A stretch of DNA of 55,919 nucleotides from Paenibacillus koleovorans NBRC 103111 (GCF_004000845.1 NZ_BIMA01000043.1:1-55919); one strand, 5' to 3'. Numbered from the stretch's first letter, positions 24,172 to 32,600 are shown. Notes: generated by a model from the letters alone, not told the origin. Numbers and translations: made by a program.

Positions 24172-25869
24172 TCAAAAAAAAGTCCATAGTGCCTTTCGCT
24201 TGGGGCGTGTAGTCCATGTTTCGGAAGGTGCAACCGCTTCAAGGAGCGGCATAAGAGCCGAGTCCAGCTTATCCCGCAAAGGATACCGATCCTGGATCAA
24301 CATCCGCTTGTCCAGCGCCTCCAGCCGCTCTTCCGCCGATATATAGGGCAAAATGCAACGCGGGGAACCGGGCAAACTGTCCATTCGATCCTTCCGACCA
24401 GCGTGAGCAGCGTCTTTGTTCAATACCCAGTGTATGTCCAGCCCGCTCTCGGTCCATCTCAGAAGCTGCTGCAGCGATCGCCTGGTGCTCACTTGCTCCC
24501 ATTTGAAAGGGTATGCGTCGAGGACTACAACAAGAGCAGCGGACTCTTCGCAAAGCGGCTTCAAACGAGGCTCCAACCAACCATCCGCAATATCGACTAG
24601 AACGAGGGAGGGTTCTGCTCCAAGAATCGCCTGTTGGAGACGCTCCGAATCGATTGACCGCGCAGTAGGGTCTTCATGGAGCCAATAAGCTGGAACCGGA
24701 TTTCTGGGCAGCCAGCTTGTTTCCGCTTTCCCGGAGGAAGCAGCTTTGCTTTTGTGGGGCCGCTCCGTCTTCGTTTCAACTTCATCGTCGTAATAGCCAT
24801 CGCTAAACGCCGGCTCGCTGATTCCACTCAACCTTAGCAACGCCGCCAGCTCCGGTTCCTTCGCTCCCGCCTCCACAACAGCAGTAGTAACCCGGGATCG
24901 TCTCCATGCACGCGCCATAGCGATCGTGACAAACGTCGCCCCCGCACCGGGATAGAGCGACCCTACCACAACTACCGTTTTCTTCGGCGCTGCGTTTCGC
25001 TTCTCGACAGCTTTGGAACCAACCGGGTATTGGGATACCTCTTCTCCGATCAACGCGTCATTGCGAACCGGAGCATCTTCTTCCCCGCCGAAACAGGCTT
25101 GCAGCGCCCTTCGAGCTTCCAGTGCCGACTGGTATCGGTCCTCCGGCTCCTGCTCCAGCAACCGTTGAATCGTTTCTTCCACAACAAGCGGGAGCGTATG
25201 CCGGTACCGCCGAAGGGGCTTCCTATCCACTGAATACAACCCGCCTCCGGTGATCAAATAAAACAAAAGCGTCCCAAGCGAATACAAATCGGAGCGAGTA
25301 TCCGTCTTCTTCCGTTTCAGCTGCTCCGGGGCGGCGAAGGCGAGCGTGCCGAGCGGGATCGTATCCGTCTGTGAATCCGGCTTAAAGTTGCGGGCGATGC
25401 CAAAATCGATCAAGCGGATATGGCCTTGGCGGTCCAGCATAATATTCGACGGCTTCAAGTCGCGGTAGATGATCGGGGCAGGCTTGAGATGGTGCAAATA
25501 GTGCAGCAGTTCACAAATTTGCATACCGATCGTCAAGCTGCGTTCGAGTGGGATACGTCCTTTGCGCTGCTCCAACCAGTTGTCCAATGTCACGCCATCG
25601 ATCCATTCCATGACCAAATAGCCGGAATCCGATTCTACATCTGACGAGTAGCTTGGCGGGAAAAAGTCAACCACATGCGGCAGCAGCGGGTGGTTCAATT
25701 GAAGCAGCGTCGCCACTTCGCTCTCTGGAATCGAAAACTGTCGCCCCATCCCGCGATATTGCTTCACCGCCCATAGCTTGCCCGGCAGCCTCGTATCTTC
25801 GGCCAAGTAGACCGTGCTCATGCCTCCGAACCCGATCGGCTTCAACAGCCGATATCGGCCGCCAACCAA
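24172..25869 (-). CDS. Ser/Thr protein kinase fused to a degenerate MinD/ParA-like domain
   Basis: A protein of 565 residues or more. Residues 1-260 are a Hanks-type kinase: glycine loop GFGGMSTVY (13-21), K36, catalytic loop YRDLKPSN (YRD in place of HRD, D137), DFG (155-157) and APE (180-182). Residues 298-550 resemble a P-loop ATPase, but the P-loop reads GSLYPGAGAT (303-312) without the catalytic lysine. No membrane segment or PASTA repeat is present. The start is uncertain: the TTG at 25869 has a poor site, and the frame stays open to a CTG at 25959 preceded by GGAGG. It heads the Tad locus and probably phosphorylates a component bound by the FHA protein at the other end. Confidence 0.88.
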   Translation of the reverse strand: MVGGRYRLLKPIGFGGMSTVYLAEDTRLPGKLWAVKQYRGMGRQFSIPESEVATLLQLNHPLLPHVVDFFPPSYSSDVESDSGYLVMEWIDGVTLDNWLEQRKGRIPLERSLTIGMQICELLHYLHHLKPAPIIYRDLKPSNIMLDRQGHIRLIDFGIARNFKPDSQTDTIPLGTLAFAAPEQLKRKKTDTRSDLYSLGTLLFYLITGGGLYSVDRKPLRRYRHTLPLVVEETIQRLLEQEPEDRYQSALEARRALQACFGGEEDAPVRNDALIGEEVSQYPVGSKAVEKRNAAPKKTVVVVGSLYPGAGATFVTIAMARAWRRSRVTTAVVEAGAKEPELAALLRLSGISEPAFSDGYYDDEVETKTERPHKSKAASSGKAETSWLPRNPVPAYWLHEDPTARSIDSERLQQAILGAEPSLVLVDIADGWLEPRLKPLCEESAALVVVLDAYPFKWEQVSTRRSLQQLLRWTESGLDIHWVLNKDAAHAGRKDRMDSLPGSPRCILPYISAEERLEALDKRMLIQDRYPLRDKLDSALMPLLEAVAPSETWTTRPKRKALWTFF

Positions 25870-26029
25870 CCGATGGTTCCCATAATACTCCGACTCCGTC
25901 CTTTCGATAAAAGAATCCCTCCATTCTCTTACGTATTGTTGATCATGAAAAAGGGACAGCTTCTGCCGTCCTCCTCAATCTATCATCGATTCCATTTTTT
26001 CTCAATACATCTTTTGGAAGCTGACTGGT

Positions 26030-27025
26030 TTATCCAAGGGATTGTACCATCGGTATCGGAGCTTCGATGACCGGCTGTGACGTGTAGAGCTCCGCCAATT
26101 TGGACAAATCAACGTTGCCGCCGCTTACGACAAGTGCCACTCGTTTCCCAGCCAATGGCAGCACACCGCTCAATAAAGCGGCAACCGATGCAGCGCCCGC
26201 GCCTTCCACCAACAGCTTATTGCGCTCGAGCAGCAGAAACATCGCCTCGGCAATTTGTTTCTCGCTCACGGTGACGAACTCGTCTACGACACGCCGCATC
26301 CAGGCGAGAGGCAAGGCGCCCGGCTGTTTCACCGCCAATCCGTCCGCAATCGAAAGCGGTTTTTCAACTCTCTGCAGTTGACCGGTCTTCCAGGACCGAT
26401 AGCCAGAAGCCGCTTGCTCGGGCTGCACGCCGATGATCATTGTCTCCGGACGAATCGACTTGACGGCTAGGCCGATGCCGCTGATCAAGCCGCCGCCGCC
26501 AACCGGCACCACAATGGCATCCAGGTGGGGCAATTCATCCAATATTTCCGAGCCGATCGTCCCTTGCCCCGCGATCACGTAAGAATCATTAAACGCATGC
26601 ACGAAAATCGCTCCGGTTCGTTCCGCCACTTCATTCGCATAAGTGAAAGCTTCGTCATAGTTGGCTCCATGAAGCACCACTTCAGAGCCATAGCTGCGGG
26701 TGGCGGCGATTTTGGCAGCCGTGGCGCCGATTGGCATAACAATCGTGGAGCGGATGCCCGCTTGGGCAGCCGACAAGGCGACGCCTTGCGCATGATTGCC
26801 TGCGGAAGCCGTAATGACGCCGCGTTGCCGCTCTTCAGGGCTGAGGTGAGCGATCCGATTCCATGCCCCCCGCACTTTGAAGGCACCGGTTTTTTGCAAA
26901 TTTTCCAGCTTCAGATACACGTCCGAGCCGGATTTTTCGCTCAGCGTCTTGGAATGGGCTAGCGGCGTGCGGTGGATATGCCCTTCCAGCTTGTATTTCG
27001 CCCGCATGATGTCTTGGTATTGCAC
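26030..27025 (-). CDS. ilvA: Threonine dehydratase, short form without regulatory domain
   Basis: A 331-residue PLP enzyme that deaminates threonine to 2-oxobutanoate, the first step toward isoleucine. The PLP lysine is K50 in KTGAFKVRGAW, and the phosphate-binding loop is VPVGGGGLISG. The C-terminal ACT-like domain that gives isoleucine feedback in long IlvA proteins is missing; the length matches TdcB-type enzymes. The GTG at 27025 follows GGGGA by seven bases; the frame stays open upstream only through the leader. An isoleucine-type T-box lies directly upstream, which supports a biosynthetic rather than catabolic role. Confidence 0.88.
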   Translation of the reverse strand: MQYQDIMRAKYKLEGHIHRTPLAHSKTLSEKSGSDVYLKLENLQKTGAFKVRGAWNRIAHLSPEERQRGVITASAGNHAQGVALSAAQAGIRSTIVMPIGATAAKIAATRSYGSEVVLHGANYDEAFTYANEVAERTGAIFVHAFNDSYVIAGQGTIGSEILDELPHLDAIVVPVGGGGLISGIGLAVKSIRPETMIIGVQPEQAASGYRSWKTGQLQRVEKPLSIADGLAVKQPGALPLAWMRRVVDEFVTVSEKQIAEAMFLLLERNKLLVEGAGAASVAALLSGVLPLAGKRVALVVSGGNVDLSKLAELYTSQPVIEAPIPMVQSLG

Positions 27026-27082
27026 GGAATAATCCCCAACTGAAACACCTCTTTTTTGGAATGGAATAGATGGTGAAAAAAC

Positions 27083-27368
27083 AAAAAAACCCGATCCCAA
27101 AAGGGACGAGTTTGTACTCGCGTTACCACCCTTGTTCCGGATGCCGCTCAGCACGTCAAATATGCTGAAGCCTTCCGGCGCTCGACTCGCATGCCATCAC
27201 ATGCGGTTCCCTGTAACGGTGGAACTCCGTTGTCCCCTATCCGGCAGCCGGATCGTTCGGGTCACGTCTCGGAGGTGATTTTCCATACGGTTCGAACATC
27301 GGCTCGCAGCGACCGCCGACTCTCTGGGAACGAACTGGCATGTACTCTTCCTCTTCATTGACTTTATA
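27083..27368 (-). promoter_or_regulatory. T-box leader, probably isoleucine-specific, controlling ilvA
   Basis: The minus strand carries the T-box sequence AAGGGTGGTAACGCG (27133-27119), a variant of AGGGTGGTACCGCG. It is followed by a terminator stem (27110-27090) and a T run (27089-27083). Upstream are a Stem I region with the AGAGAGTCGG distal elements and a specifier loop where GGAAAATCACCTCCGAG places AUC (27279-27277, isoleucine) in the specifier position followed by A. An ACC (threonine) reading is possible in the next frame but fits the loop less well. Uncharged tRNA-Ile would stabilise the antiterminator and switch ilvA on. Confidence 0.92.
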
Positions 27369-27374
27369 AGCATG

Positions 27375-27403
27375 AATATAGCAGAAGTCTCGCACTTTTT
27401 CAA
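27375..27403 (-). promoter_or_regulatory. Sigma-A promoter of the T-box/ilvA transcript
   Basis: On the minus strand TTGAAA (27398-27403), 17 bases, TATATT (27375-27380). The start would be near 27368, right before the T-box Stem I. The -35 overlaps the stop codon of the methyltransferase gene. Confidence 0.8.
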
Positions 27404-28443
27404 CGTTTCAGCAAAAATAATGTGACTTCGTCCCGGTTGTGGAACAGCTGCTTGGCTCTTACGAGCTCGAGCTGAGCAGCGAATTCCCGCGACGTGTCCT
27501 TGACCGTCTGGAACGGTTTGCCGTGCATCAGCTTGAGCGTGACGATCGCCGTCCCGCCAGTGCGCAGCGAATCGAGGAGCGGCATCAGCAGCTTGGCCAT
27601 TTGGCGCGGACTCCAGCTCATATCGCACACGAGCAAATCAAATGCGCCTGCCGGGAAGCTTACGTCGCCTGCATTTTTGCGCAAAATCGTCAGCTGGGGG
27701 TTATGGAGTAGGCTCGGATGCATTTCGCCGGGATCGACTGCGGTCACCCGCATCCCCCGCTCCAGCAGCAGCGAAGTCCAGCCTCCCGGTGCCGCGCCGA
27801 TATCGAGCGCAAACTCGTAAGCTTCGAAGTGAAGCTCAAACTCTTGCTCCGCCTCCAGCAGCTTGAACTTCGCCCGTGAAATTTGGTTCTCCTCGCGCTG
27901 GAAACGGATCGCCCCGCCCGACCAGTCGGACAAGTTGTGCTCGGGTGCCGAAACGCCTGCATAGAGCGAGTCTGCCGTCCAGAACATAGACAAAATCAAG
28001 TCGGAATCGCGGGCTACAGAAACGATGCCATCTCGTGCATTCAATCGATCGGCAGCCGTTTGCCGCAGCTCGCTAAGCTCCGCGGAGAGCTCCAGCCCCT
28101 CTTGCTTGCGAAGCTGCAGGGCAAGCTTGGCTCCATGCCGGAACCGAGGCAGCGCCTCAAGTGCATCCTGCATGGTGTCATCCGCTTGCTCGCCTGACTG
28201 GATGTTGTTCCTTTCGAAATCAACCGGCTGGAGATGTCTTACGAAAATCGGCTCCTGCAAGCCCGTCATTCGGGCAATGGCAGCTTCCCTGGCTATCGGC
28301 AGGCGCACTAGAAACACTTCGTCCCGGGACAGCTCGGTGCATTTCGCCCCCGGGAACAGACGACGTATTTCGTCCTGCGCATACAAGGAAAATCCGCGAT
28401 TGGACGTAGCTATGAAGCTGGAGGTTGAGCTCGCGGCTTCCAT
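27400..28443 (-). CDS. SAM-dependent RNA 2'-O-methyltransferase-like protein (RlmM/FtsJ fold)
   Basis: A 347-residue protein. The C-terminal half is a Rossmann methyltransferase of the FtsJ type: SAM motif DIGAAPGGWTSLLLERG, the catalytic aspartate in CDMSWSP, the lysine in VTLKLMHGKP, an upstream lysine in RAKFKLLE, and glutamate in RDEVTLFLL, making a complete K-D-K-E set. The N-terminal 150 residues resemble a THUMP-like RNA-binding region, as in RlmM. The likely substrate is rRNA, but its site is not known. It ends inside the promoter of the T-box transcript and follows the ABC ATPase gene by 33 bases. Confidence 0.82.
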   Translation of the reverse strand: MEAASSTSSFIATSNRGFSLYAQDEIRRLFPGAKCTELSRDEVFLVRLPIAREAAIARMTGLQEPIFVRHLQPVDFERNNIQSGEQADDTMQDALEALPRFRHGAKLALQLRKQEGLELSAELSELRQTAADRLNARDGIVSVARDSDLILSMFWTADSLYAGVSAPEHNLSDWSGGAIRFQREENQISRAKFKLLEAEQEFELHFEAYEFALDIGAAPGGWTSLLLERGMRVTAVDPGEMHPSLLHNPQLTILRKNAGDVSFPAGAFDLLVCDMSWSPRQMAKLLMPLLDSLRTGGTAIVTLKLMHGKPFQTVKDTSREFAAQLELVRAKQLFHNRDEVTLFLLKR

Positions 28444-28476
28444 GGTCCGCCTCCTTCCGTTAGTATCGGGTTCGAA

Positions 28477-29247
28477 TTAGATGACCCGAATCCAAGGCCG
28501 ATCGTTCACCCAGTCGATCGTAACCGGCACATCGTACACGTCTTTTAGCAGCTCCGGGGTGAGCACTTGCTTCTTAGGTCCATGCGCGGGAATTCGCCCT
28601 TGATGAATAAGAGCGATATGAGTAAATACAGGAACGATTTCTTCGATATGATGGGTTACATAGATCATGGTAAGATCTCGTTTGCCCAGCAGGCTGATGC
28701 TCTCCAGCAGCTGCTCGCGCTCAAACAGATCGAGTCCGGAGCAAGGCTCGTCCAATATCAGAATTGATGGGTCGGTCATCATGGCGCGAGCCAGCATTAC
28801 TTTTTTGCGTTCCCCTTGGGAAAGCGTTCCTAGAGGCTGATCCGCTACGTGCGACATTCGGAGCTCCGCCAGCATCGCCCTTGCCTTGTCCTCCGTCTCC
28901 CGGGGAATCACTTGATAAAATCGCAAATACCCATATTCGCCGGTAGCGACCACTTCCCACACCGGATCGCGCAGCGTCAGCTTCTCGAGCAGCGACTGAC
29001 TAATGTAGCCGATATGCTGCCGCGCCTCGCGCAAATCGACGGAGCCATACTTGTAGCTGAGCACTTCGACTTGACCGCTGCTCGGGAATAAATACCCGTT
29101 GATCATCTCCAGAATCGTCGTTTTGCCGGAACCGTTGCGCCCCAGAACGACCCATTGCTCGCCTTTGTTCACCTGGAGCTGCACATCGGTCAAGATGTTC
29201 CGCTCTCCGCGGGTAAATGTAATGTCCTTCAAGTGAATGACGCTCAT
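28477..29247 (-). CDS. ABC transporter ATP-binding protein, YlmA/ModF-like
   Basis: A 256-residue single-domain ABC ATPase. Walker A is GRNGSGKTT (about residues 37-45), the signature LSQGERKKVMLARA and Walker B ILILDEPCSGLD. The signature has Q in the usual first glycine position (LSQGE), as in ModF/YlmA proteins. No membrane partner is next to it, so it may work with a distant permease or have a non-transport role. The ATG follows AGGTGA closely. Confidence 0.85.
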   Translation of the reverse strand: MSVIHLKDITFTRGERNILTDVQLQVNKGEQWVVLGRNGSGKTTILEMINGYLFPSSGQVEVLSYKYGSVDLREARQHIGYISQSLLEKLTLRDPVWEVVATGEYGYLRFYQVIPRETEDKARAMLAELRMSHVADQPLGTLSQGERKKVMLARAMMTDPSILILDEPCSGLDLFEREQLLESISLLGKRDLTMIYVTHHIEEIVPVFTHIALIHQGRIPAHGPKKQVLTPELLKDVYDVPVTIDWVNDRPWIRVI

Positions 29248-29337
29248 AAGTCACCTTCGCTTCCTCGTATCTCTGTCGGAATAGAATAGACTTATTGTAG
29301 CTCTAATGCCCGACGTTTGCCACCTGCAATTTCGTTT

Positions 29338-29706
29338 TCAGGAAGCCCCTCCTGCGGCGCGGGCGAGAACAGCCGGCGGCATGGAGCCATTATGAAGCTT
29401 AGTTCCAGCAGGCATATGAGGATACAACATTTGATACATGATTAATCGCCCATAATCGCTGGACGTATGTAAATAAATTTCTTGCGGAAACGATCGCACA
29501 TTCAGCTCGGCGGCTAGAAATCGAGCCACTTCGTCTCCAGTAGGTTCCATGTAGCCTAGATCGAAATCTAGCGACAAGATGTTTACCTCGCATTCCGACA
29601 GCAACTGCTTGCATTCCTCGGCCGTTTTGGCCAAAACAAATCCCTCCGGACACGGCCGGCGATCGTCCAAATACAAATGAATGCGCGGTTTTCCGCTGCT
29701 CCCCAT
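29338..29706 (-). CDS. Receiver-like protein, cyclic-phosphate-processing type
   Basis: A 122-residue protein resembling the stand-alone receiver-like domain family annotated as cyclic-phosphate processing. Landmarks are the N-terminal IHLYLDDRRPCPEGFVLAKTAEE and LSLDFDLGY, with acidic clusters that could bind metal, and the C-terminal HTSSDYGRLIMYQML. It is not a response regulator with an output domain. It lies between endonuclease IV and an ABC ATPase gene, all leftward. The assigned biochemical role is a family-level label only. Confidence 0.72.
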   Translation of the reverse strand: MGSSGKPRIHLYLDDRRPCPEGFVLAKTAEECKQLLSECEVNILSLDFDLGYMEPTGDEVARFLAAELNVRSFPQEIYLHTSSDYGRLIMYQMLYPHMPAGTKLHNGSMPPAVLARAAGGAS

Positions 29707-29737
29707 TATTACCGGCTCCTCTCCCGTTCAAATCAGA

Positions 29738-30577
29738 CTATTCGCTCATCCACTGCTGCAACAAACGGATTTCTTGTTCATGCGTGCCGGGCTCGGGAGT
29801 CGGCGTTTCCAGTACGATCGGGATGCCTTGCAGCATGGGTGTATGCAGCAGCTCGAGTAAGCCGGCGCGACCGATTTCGCCTTGGCCGATGTTGGCGTGG
29901 CGGTCTTTGAACGATCGGGTCGGGTAGACCGAGTCGTTCAGATGGACGGCTTTCAGCTGAGGCCAATAACCCAACTGATGCCCTTTGTCCACAACCTCCT
30001 GCCAATTATGGCCGTCCCATAACCCGCTCGCCAGCATATGGCAGCTATCCAGGCAAAACCCAATGCGCTCCGGGGCCGCCGTCAAGCTGCGAATTTGGGT
30101 AAGCTCCTCAAGCGTCATCCCCATGCGGGCATGCTCTCCCGATTGATTCTCAATAAGAATCATAGCATTTCCATCCCATTGGTGCAGCACAACGTTTAGC
30201 GTATTCACGATACGGATGTAGCCTTGAAGCGGATCCGGCCCTTTGTACACGCCGAAATGCACGATCAGCCCGACGGAGCCGCATGCATCTGCGATTGCAA
30301 GATCGTTCAGAATCGAACGAATGACCGTTTCACGTTTCTCTCCATCGTCAGTTGCCAGATTAGTTGGGTAAGGCGCGTGTGCGATCGAAAGCAGCCGGTT
30401 GTCGCGGCAGTAAGCGGCGCATGCTTCCGCGTCGCGACGGTCGAACGATTTGACGGCGAGGCTGCGGGGATTTTTGGGGAAATATTGGAAGGACCGGCCG
30501 CCCATGCGCTCCGCGGTCTTCGCTGCCTCCAAATACCCTCCGCGGATGCTGACATGGCTACCGATGTGTAGACTCAT
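29738..30577 (-). CDS. nfo: Endonuclease IV (AP endonuclease)
   Basis: A 279-residue TIM-barrel enzyme that cuts DNA 5' to abasic sites. The three-zinc ligand motifs are visible: HFGVYKG, ILIENQSGEH, FCLDSCHMLASG, AVHLNDS, DRHANIGQGEIG and VLETPTPEPG. Length matches Nfo (about 280). The ATG at 30577 gives the conserved MSLHIGSHVSIRGG N-terminus. It has no clear ribosome binding site and starts five bases after the mutM stop, so it is probably translated by coupling. MutM makes abasic sites that Nfo processes, which fits a shared base-excision operon. Confidence 0.94.
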   Translation of the reverse strand: MSLHIGSHVSIRGGYLEAAKTAERMGGRSFQYFPKNPRSLAVKSFDRRDAEACAAYCRDNRLLSIAHAPYPTNLATDDGEKRETVIRSILNDLAIADACGSVGLIVHFGVYKGPDPLQGYIRIVNTLNVVLHQWDGNAMILIENQSGEHARMGMTLEELTQIRSLTAAPERIGFCLDSCHMLASGLWDGHNWQEVVDKGHQLGYWPQLKAVHLNDSVYPTRSFKDRHANIGQGEIGRAGLLELLHTPMLQGIPIVLETPTPEPGTHEQEIRLLQQWMSE

Positions 30578-30582
30578 CGCGG

Positions 30583-31392
30583 TCAACGCTGGCAATTCGA
30601 GCAATAAAACAGCTTGCGCGAATTGAGCTCCTCCTGCACGATTGGCTGGCCGCATTGCAGGCAAGGCTCTCCGCCGCGGTCGTACACCCTGCAGCTGTCG
30701 TTGTACCCGCCTGTGAGCGTATCACCTGGGTAGAGTGGACTCTCCATATAACCGCCAAGCCGCATCGCATCCGTCAGCACATATCGCATCGAATGAAGAA
30801 GTCGGGCGGTATCCTCCGTGGACAAGTCGCCAGTTCGCCGCTTCGGGTTGATGCCGGCGTGGAAACAGAATTCATCTGCGTAACAATTGCCGATCCCGGC
30901 CAGCTCCTTCTGATCGACAAGCAGCGGCTTCAGCACGGAGCGCTTGCGGCGAAGCAGCCGATCGAAAGCCGCCTCGTCCAAGGCGGGGTCGAACGGCTCG
31001 GGTCCGTAGGCCGCCATTCGTTCGCGGAGCTCGTCCGGACCCAACCAGTGCAAGTAACCGAGTCGCAGGCCAATGAAATAAAGATGACGGTCCCCGAACG
31101 AGAGTGTCACTTGTGATGTGCGATCCGGCTTTTCTTCCTCGGTGCCGTAGAACATCCAGCCGCCCAGCATTAAGTGGACGATCAGCGTGTGGCCGTCGTC
31201 CAAGTGGAACAGCACATGCTTCGCCCTCCGGCTTAACCCGGTTACGATACGATTCTGGACATTCAAGATAAGCTCGTCAGCCGGCACGTTGAGCGATTTT
31301 TCCCGCTCCACCTCTACTTTGGTGATGCGTTTCCCCGTCAAACGTTCTTGCAGCAGCTTCTTGTACGTTTCCATTTCCGGCAGCTCAGGCAT
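30583..31392 (-). CDS. mutM: Formamidopyrimidine-DNA glycosylase (Fpg/MutM family)
   Basis: A 269-residue glycosylase/AP lyase that removes oxidised purines. The N-terminus PELPEMETY places the catalytic proline at position 2 and glutamate at 3 once the methionine is removed. The helix-two-turn-helix shows LAGIGNCYADEFCF, and the C-terminus has a zinc finger of two CxxC pairs (CLQC and CSNC). I start at 31392; the ten codons upstream would block the proline nucleophile. It precedes nfo by five bases. The sequence is of the MutM/Nei-like variety, so substrate range may differ from classical MutM. Confidence 0.92.
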   Translation of the reverse strand: MPELPEMETYKKLLQERLTGKRITKVEVEREKSLNVPADELILNVQNRIVTGLSRRAKHVLFHLDDGHTLIVHLMLGGWMFYGTEEEKPDRTSQVTLSFGDRHLYFIGLRLGYLHWLGPDELRERMAAYGPEPFDPALDEAAFDRLLRRKRSVLKPLLVDQKELAGIGNCYADEFCFHAGINPKRRTGDLSTEDTARLLHSMRYVLTDAMRLGGYMESPLYPGDTLTGGYNDSCRVYDRGGEPCLQCGQPIVQEELNSRKLFYCSNCQR

Positions 31393-31458
31393 GGCGTTTC
31401 CCCCTTCACGATTCGGATCCAATTGTTACTTGTATGTCCGGTTCGCAGCGGAAATAAA

Positions 31459-32277
31459 CTAGCCGAACGTCTCGAACAGCTTGAGCAGGTTGGCGGCGAT
31501 ACGATCCGGCTTGACGCCGGACTGCTCCAGCTGCGACTGCAAATTGTCGGCGGTCGCGAGGCCGGTCAGGACGAGCGCCGTGCGCAGCCCGCTCGCTTCG
31601 CCCGAGGCGATATCGGTCCACAGGTTGTCGCCGACGACCCATACTTCCTCAGCGGGCTGCAGCCGGCCGAGGGCGAAGCGGACGATCGGCTCATTAGGTT
31701 TGCCGATGACGACGGGCTCGACCTCCGAAGCCATGCGGATGGACGCAGCCAGCGAGCCGGCGCCCGGCAGGAATGTGTCGTCCGAGGGGATCGCTCGGTC
31801 CGGGTTCGTAAGCACATAGCGGGCACCGGCCCTGAGATAGGTGGCGGCGCGATGCAGCTTCGCGTAGTGGAAATCGCGGTCAATGCCTTGCACGACGAAA
31901 TCAGGCGGCGCTTGTGTAGCGGAATAGTCATCAGAGAGCAGATGTAGACCTGCTTCCTGCAGAGCCGTGCGGAGGCCGACCTCGCCGATTGCATAGACGG
32001 TAGCACGGCCACCGCTCTGCTGAATCACGTATTCCGCTGCCGCTTGCGCGGAGGTTACGACCTCCTCGACGGCAGCATCGATGCCCATGTGCCGCAAATG
32101 GTCGGCGACAGCTTCCGGCGTACGTGATGAGTTGTTCGTCACGAACAGAAACGGCCATCCCCGCTCCCGAAGATGCTTGATGAACGGCGCCGCATCGGGA
32201 ATTTCCCGATGGCCCGCATACATCGTGCCGTCAAGATCGATTAGGAATCCATATTTGCTTTTATTGTCGCTTGGCAC
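31459..32277 (-). CDS. HAD superfamily IIA phosphatase (NagD-like)
   Basis: A 272-residue HAD-IIA phosphatase. Motif I is LIDLDGTMYAG, motif II VTNNSSR, the motif III lysine is in VIGKPNE and motif IV is VGDNLWTDI. The C2 cap domain occupies about residues 85-185. Members hydrolyse small phosphate esters such as nucleotide monophosphates or pyridoxal phosphate. The gene begins 44 bases from the first copy of the 52-bp array, so the array lies in its upstream region. Confidence 0.9.
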   Translation of the reverse strand: MPSDNKSKYGFLIDLDGTMYAGHREIPDAAPFIKHLRERGWPFLFVTNNSSRTPEAVADHLRHMGIDAAVEEVVTSAQAAAEYVIQQSGGRATVYAIGEVGLRTALQEAGLHLLSDDYSATQAPPDFVVQGIDRDFHYAKLHRAATYLRAGARYVLTNPDRAIPSDDTFLPGAGSLAASIRMASEVEPVVIGKPNEPIVRFALGRLQPAEEVWVVGDNLWTDIASGEASGLRTALVLTGLATADNLQSQLEQSGVKPDRIAANLLKLFETFG

Positions 32278-32320
32278 TGCTGTATCTCCTTTGTGAGGAT
32301 AAGTGGTATTGAGAATGAGT

Positions 32321-32600
32321 ATGAAAAATCATGCAAAATGAGTTACTGTAGCTGCTCTGAGCCACAATTTGTACTAAAAATCAAACAAAATGGGTCGAGG
32401 TTGCTGATCTGGGTCTCCGTTTATATGAAAAATCGTACAAATGGTGGCTCAGACCGGCTGTGGCGTCCCATTTTGTACGATATTTCGTACAAACGGTGGC
32501 TCCAACCAGCTGCGCCGCCCCGTTTTGTGCGATTTTTCGAACAAATTGGGTTGTTGACGCTGATAGGAGTCTCCATTTATATGATAAATCGTACAAATTA
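32321..32600. repeat. Six-copy array with exact 52-bp period and palindromic core
   Basis: A core of about 22 bases recurs six times: the cytosine of the conserved ACAAA/GCAAA end falls at 32334, 32386, 32438, 32490, 32542 and 32594, each step exactly 52. The best copies form inverted repeats, for example TTTGTACGA TATT TCGTACAAA (about 32473-32493). Between cores, a GCTG and a GTCTCC-like stretch are partly kept, so the whole unit is repeated rather than only the core. Copies alternate in emphasis of the two arms. The array fills the space between the end of mrfB (32616) and the HAD gene start (32277). Since 52 is not a multiple of three, it is not coding. Confidence 0.88.

Noticed and set aside
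27197-27628. Minus-strand frame of 143 codons across the T-box leader
   Set aside because: It runs through the T-box RNA and the end of the methyltransferase gene in another frame; no ribosome binding site or domain.
32321-32600. CRISPR array
   Set aside because: Units lack unique spacers of defined length, the inter-core sequence is itself partly repeated, and no cas gene is in the window.
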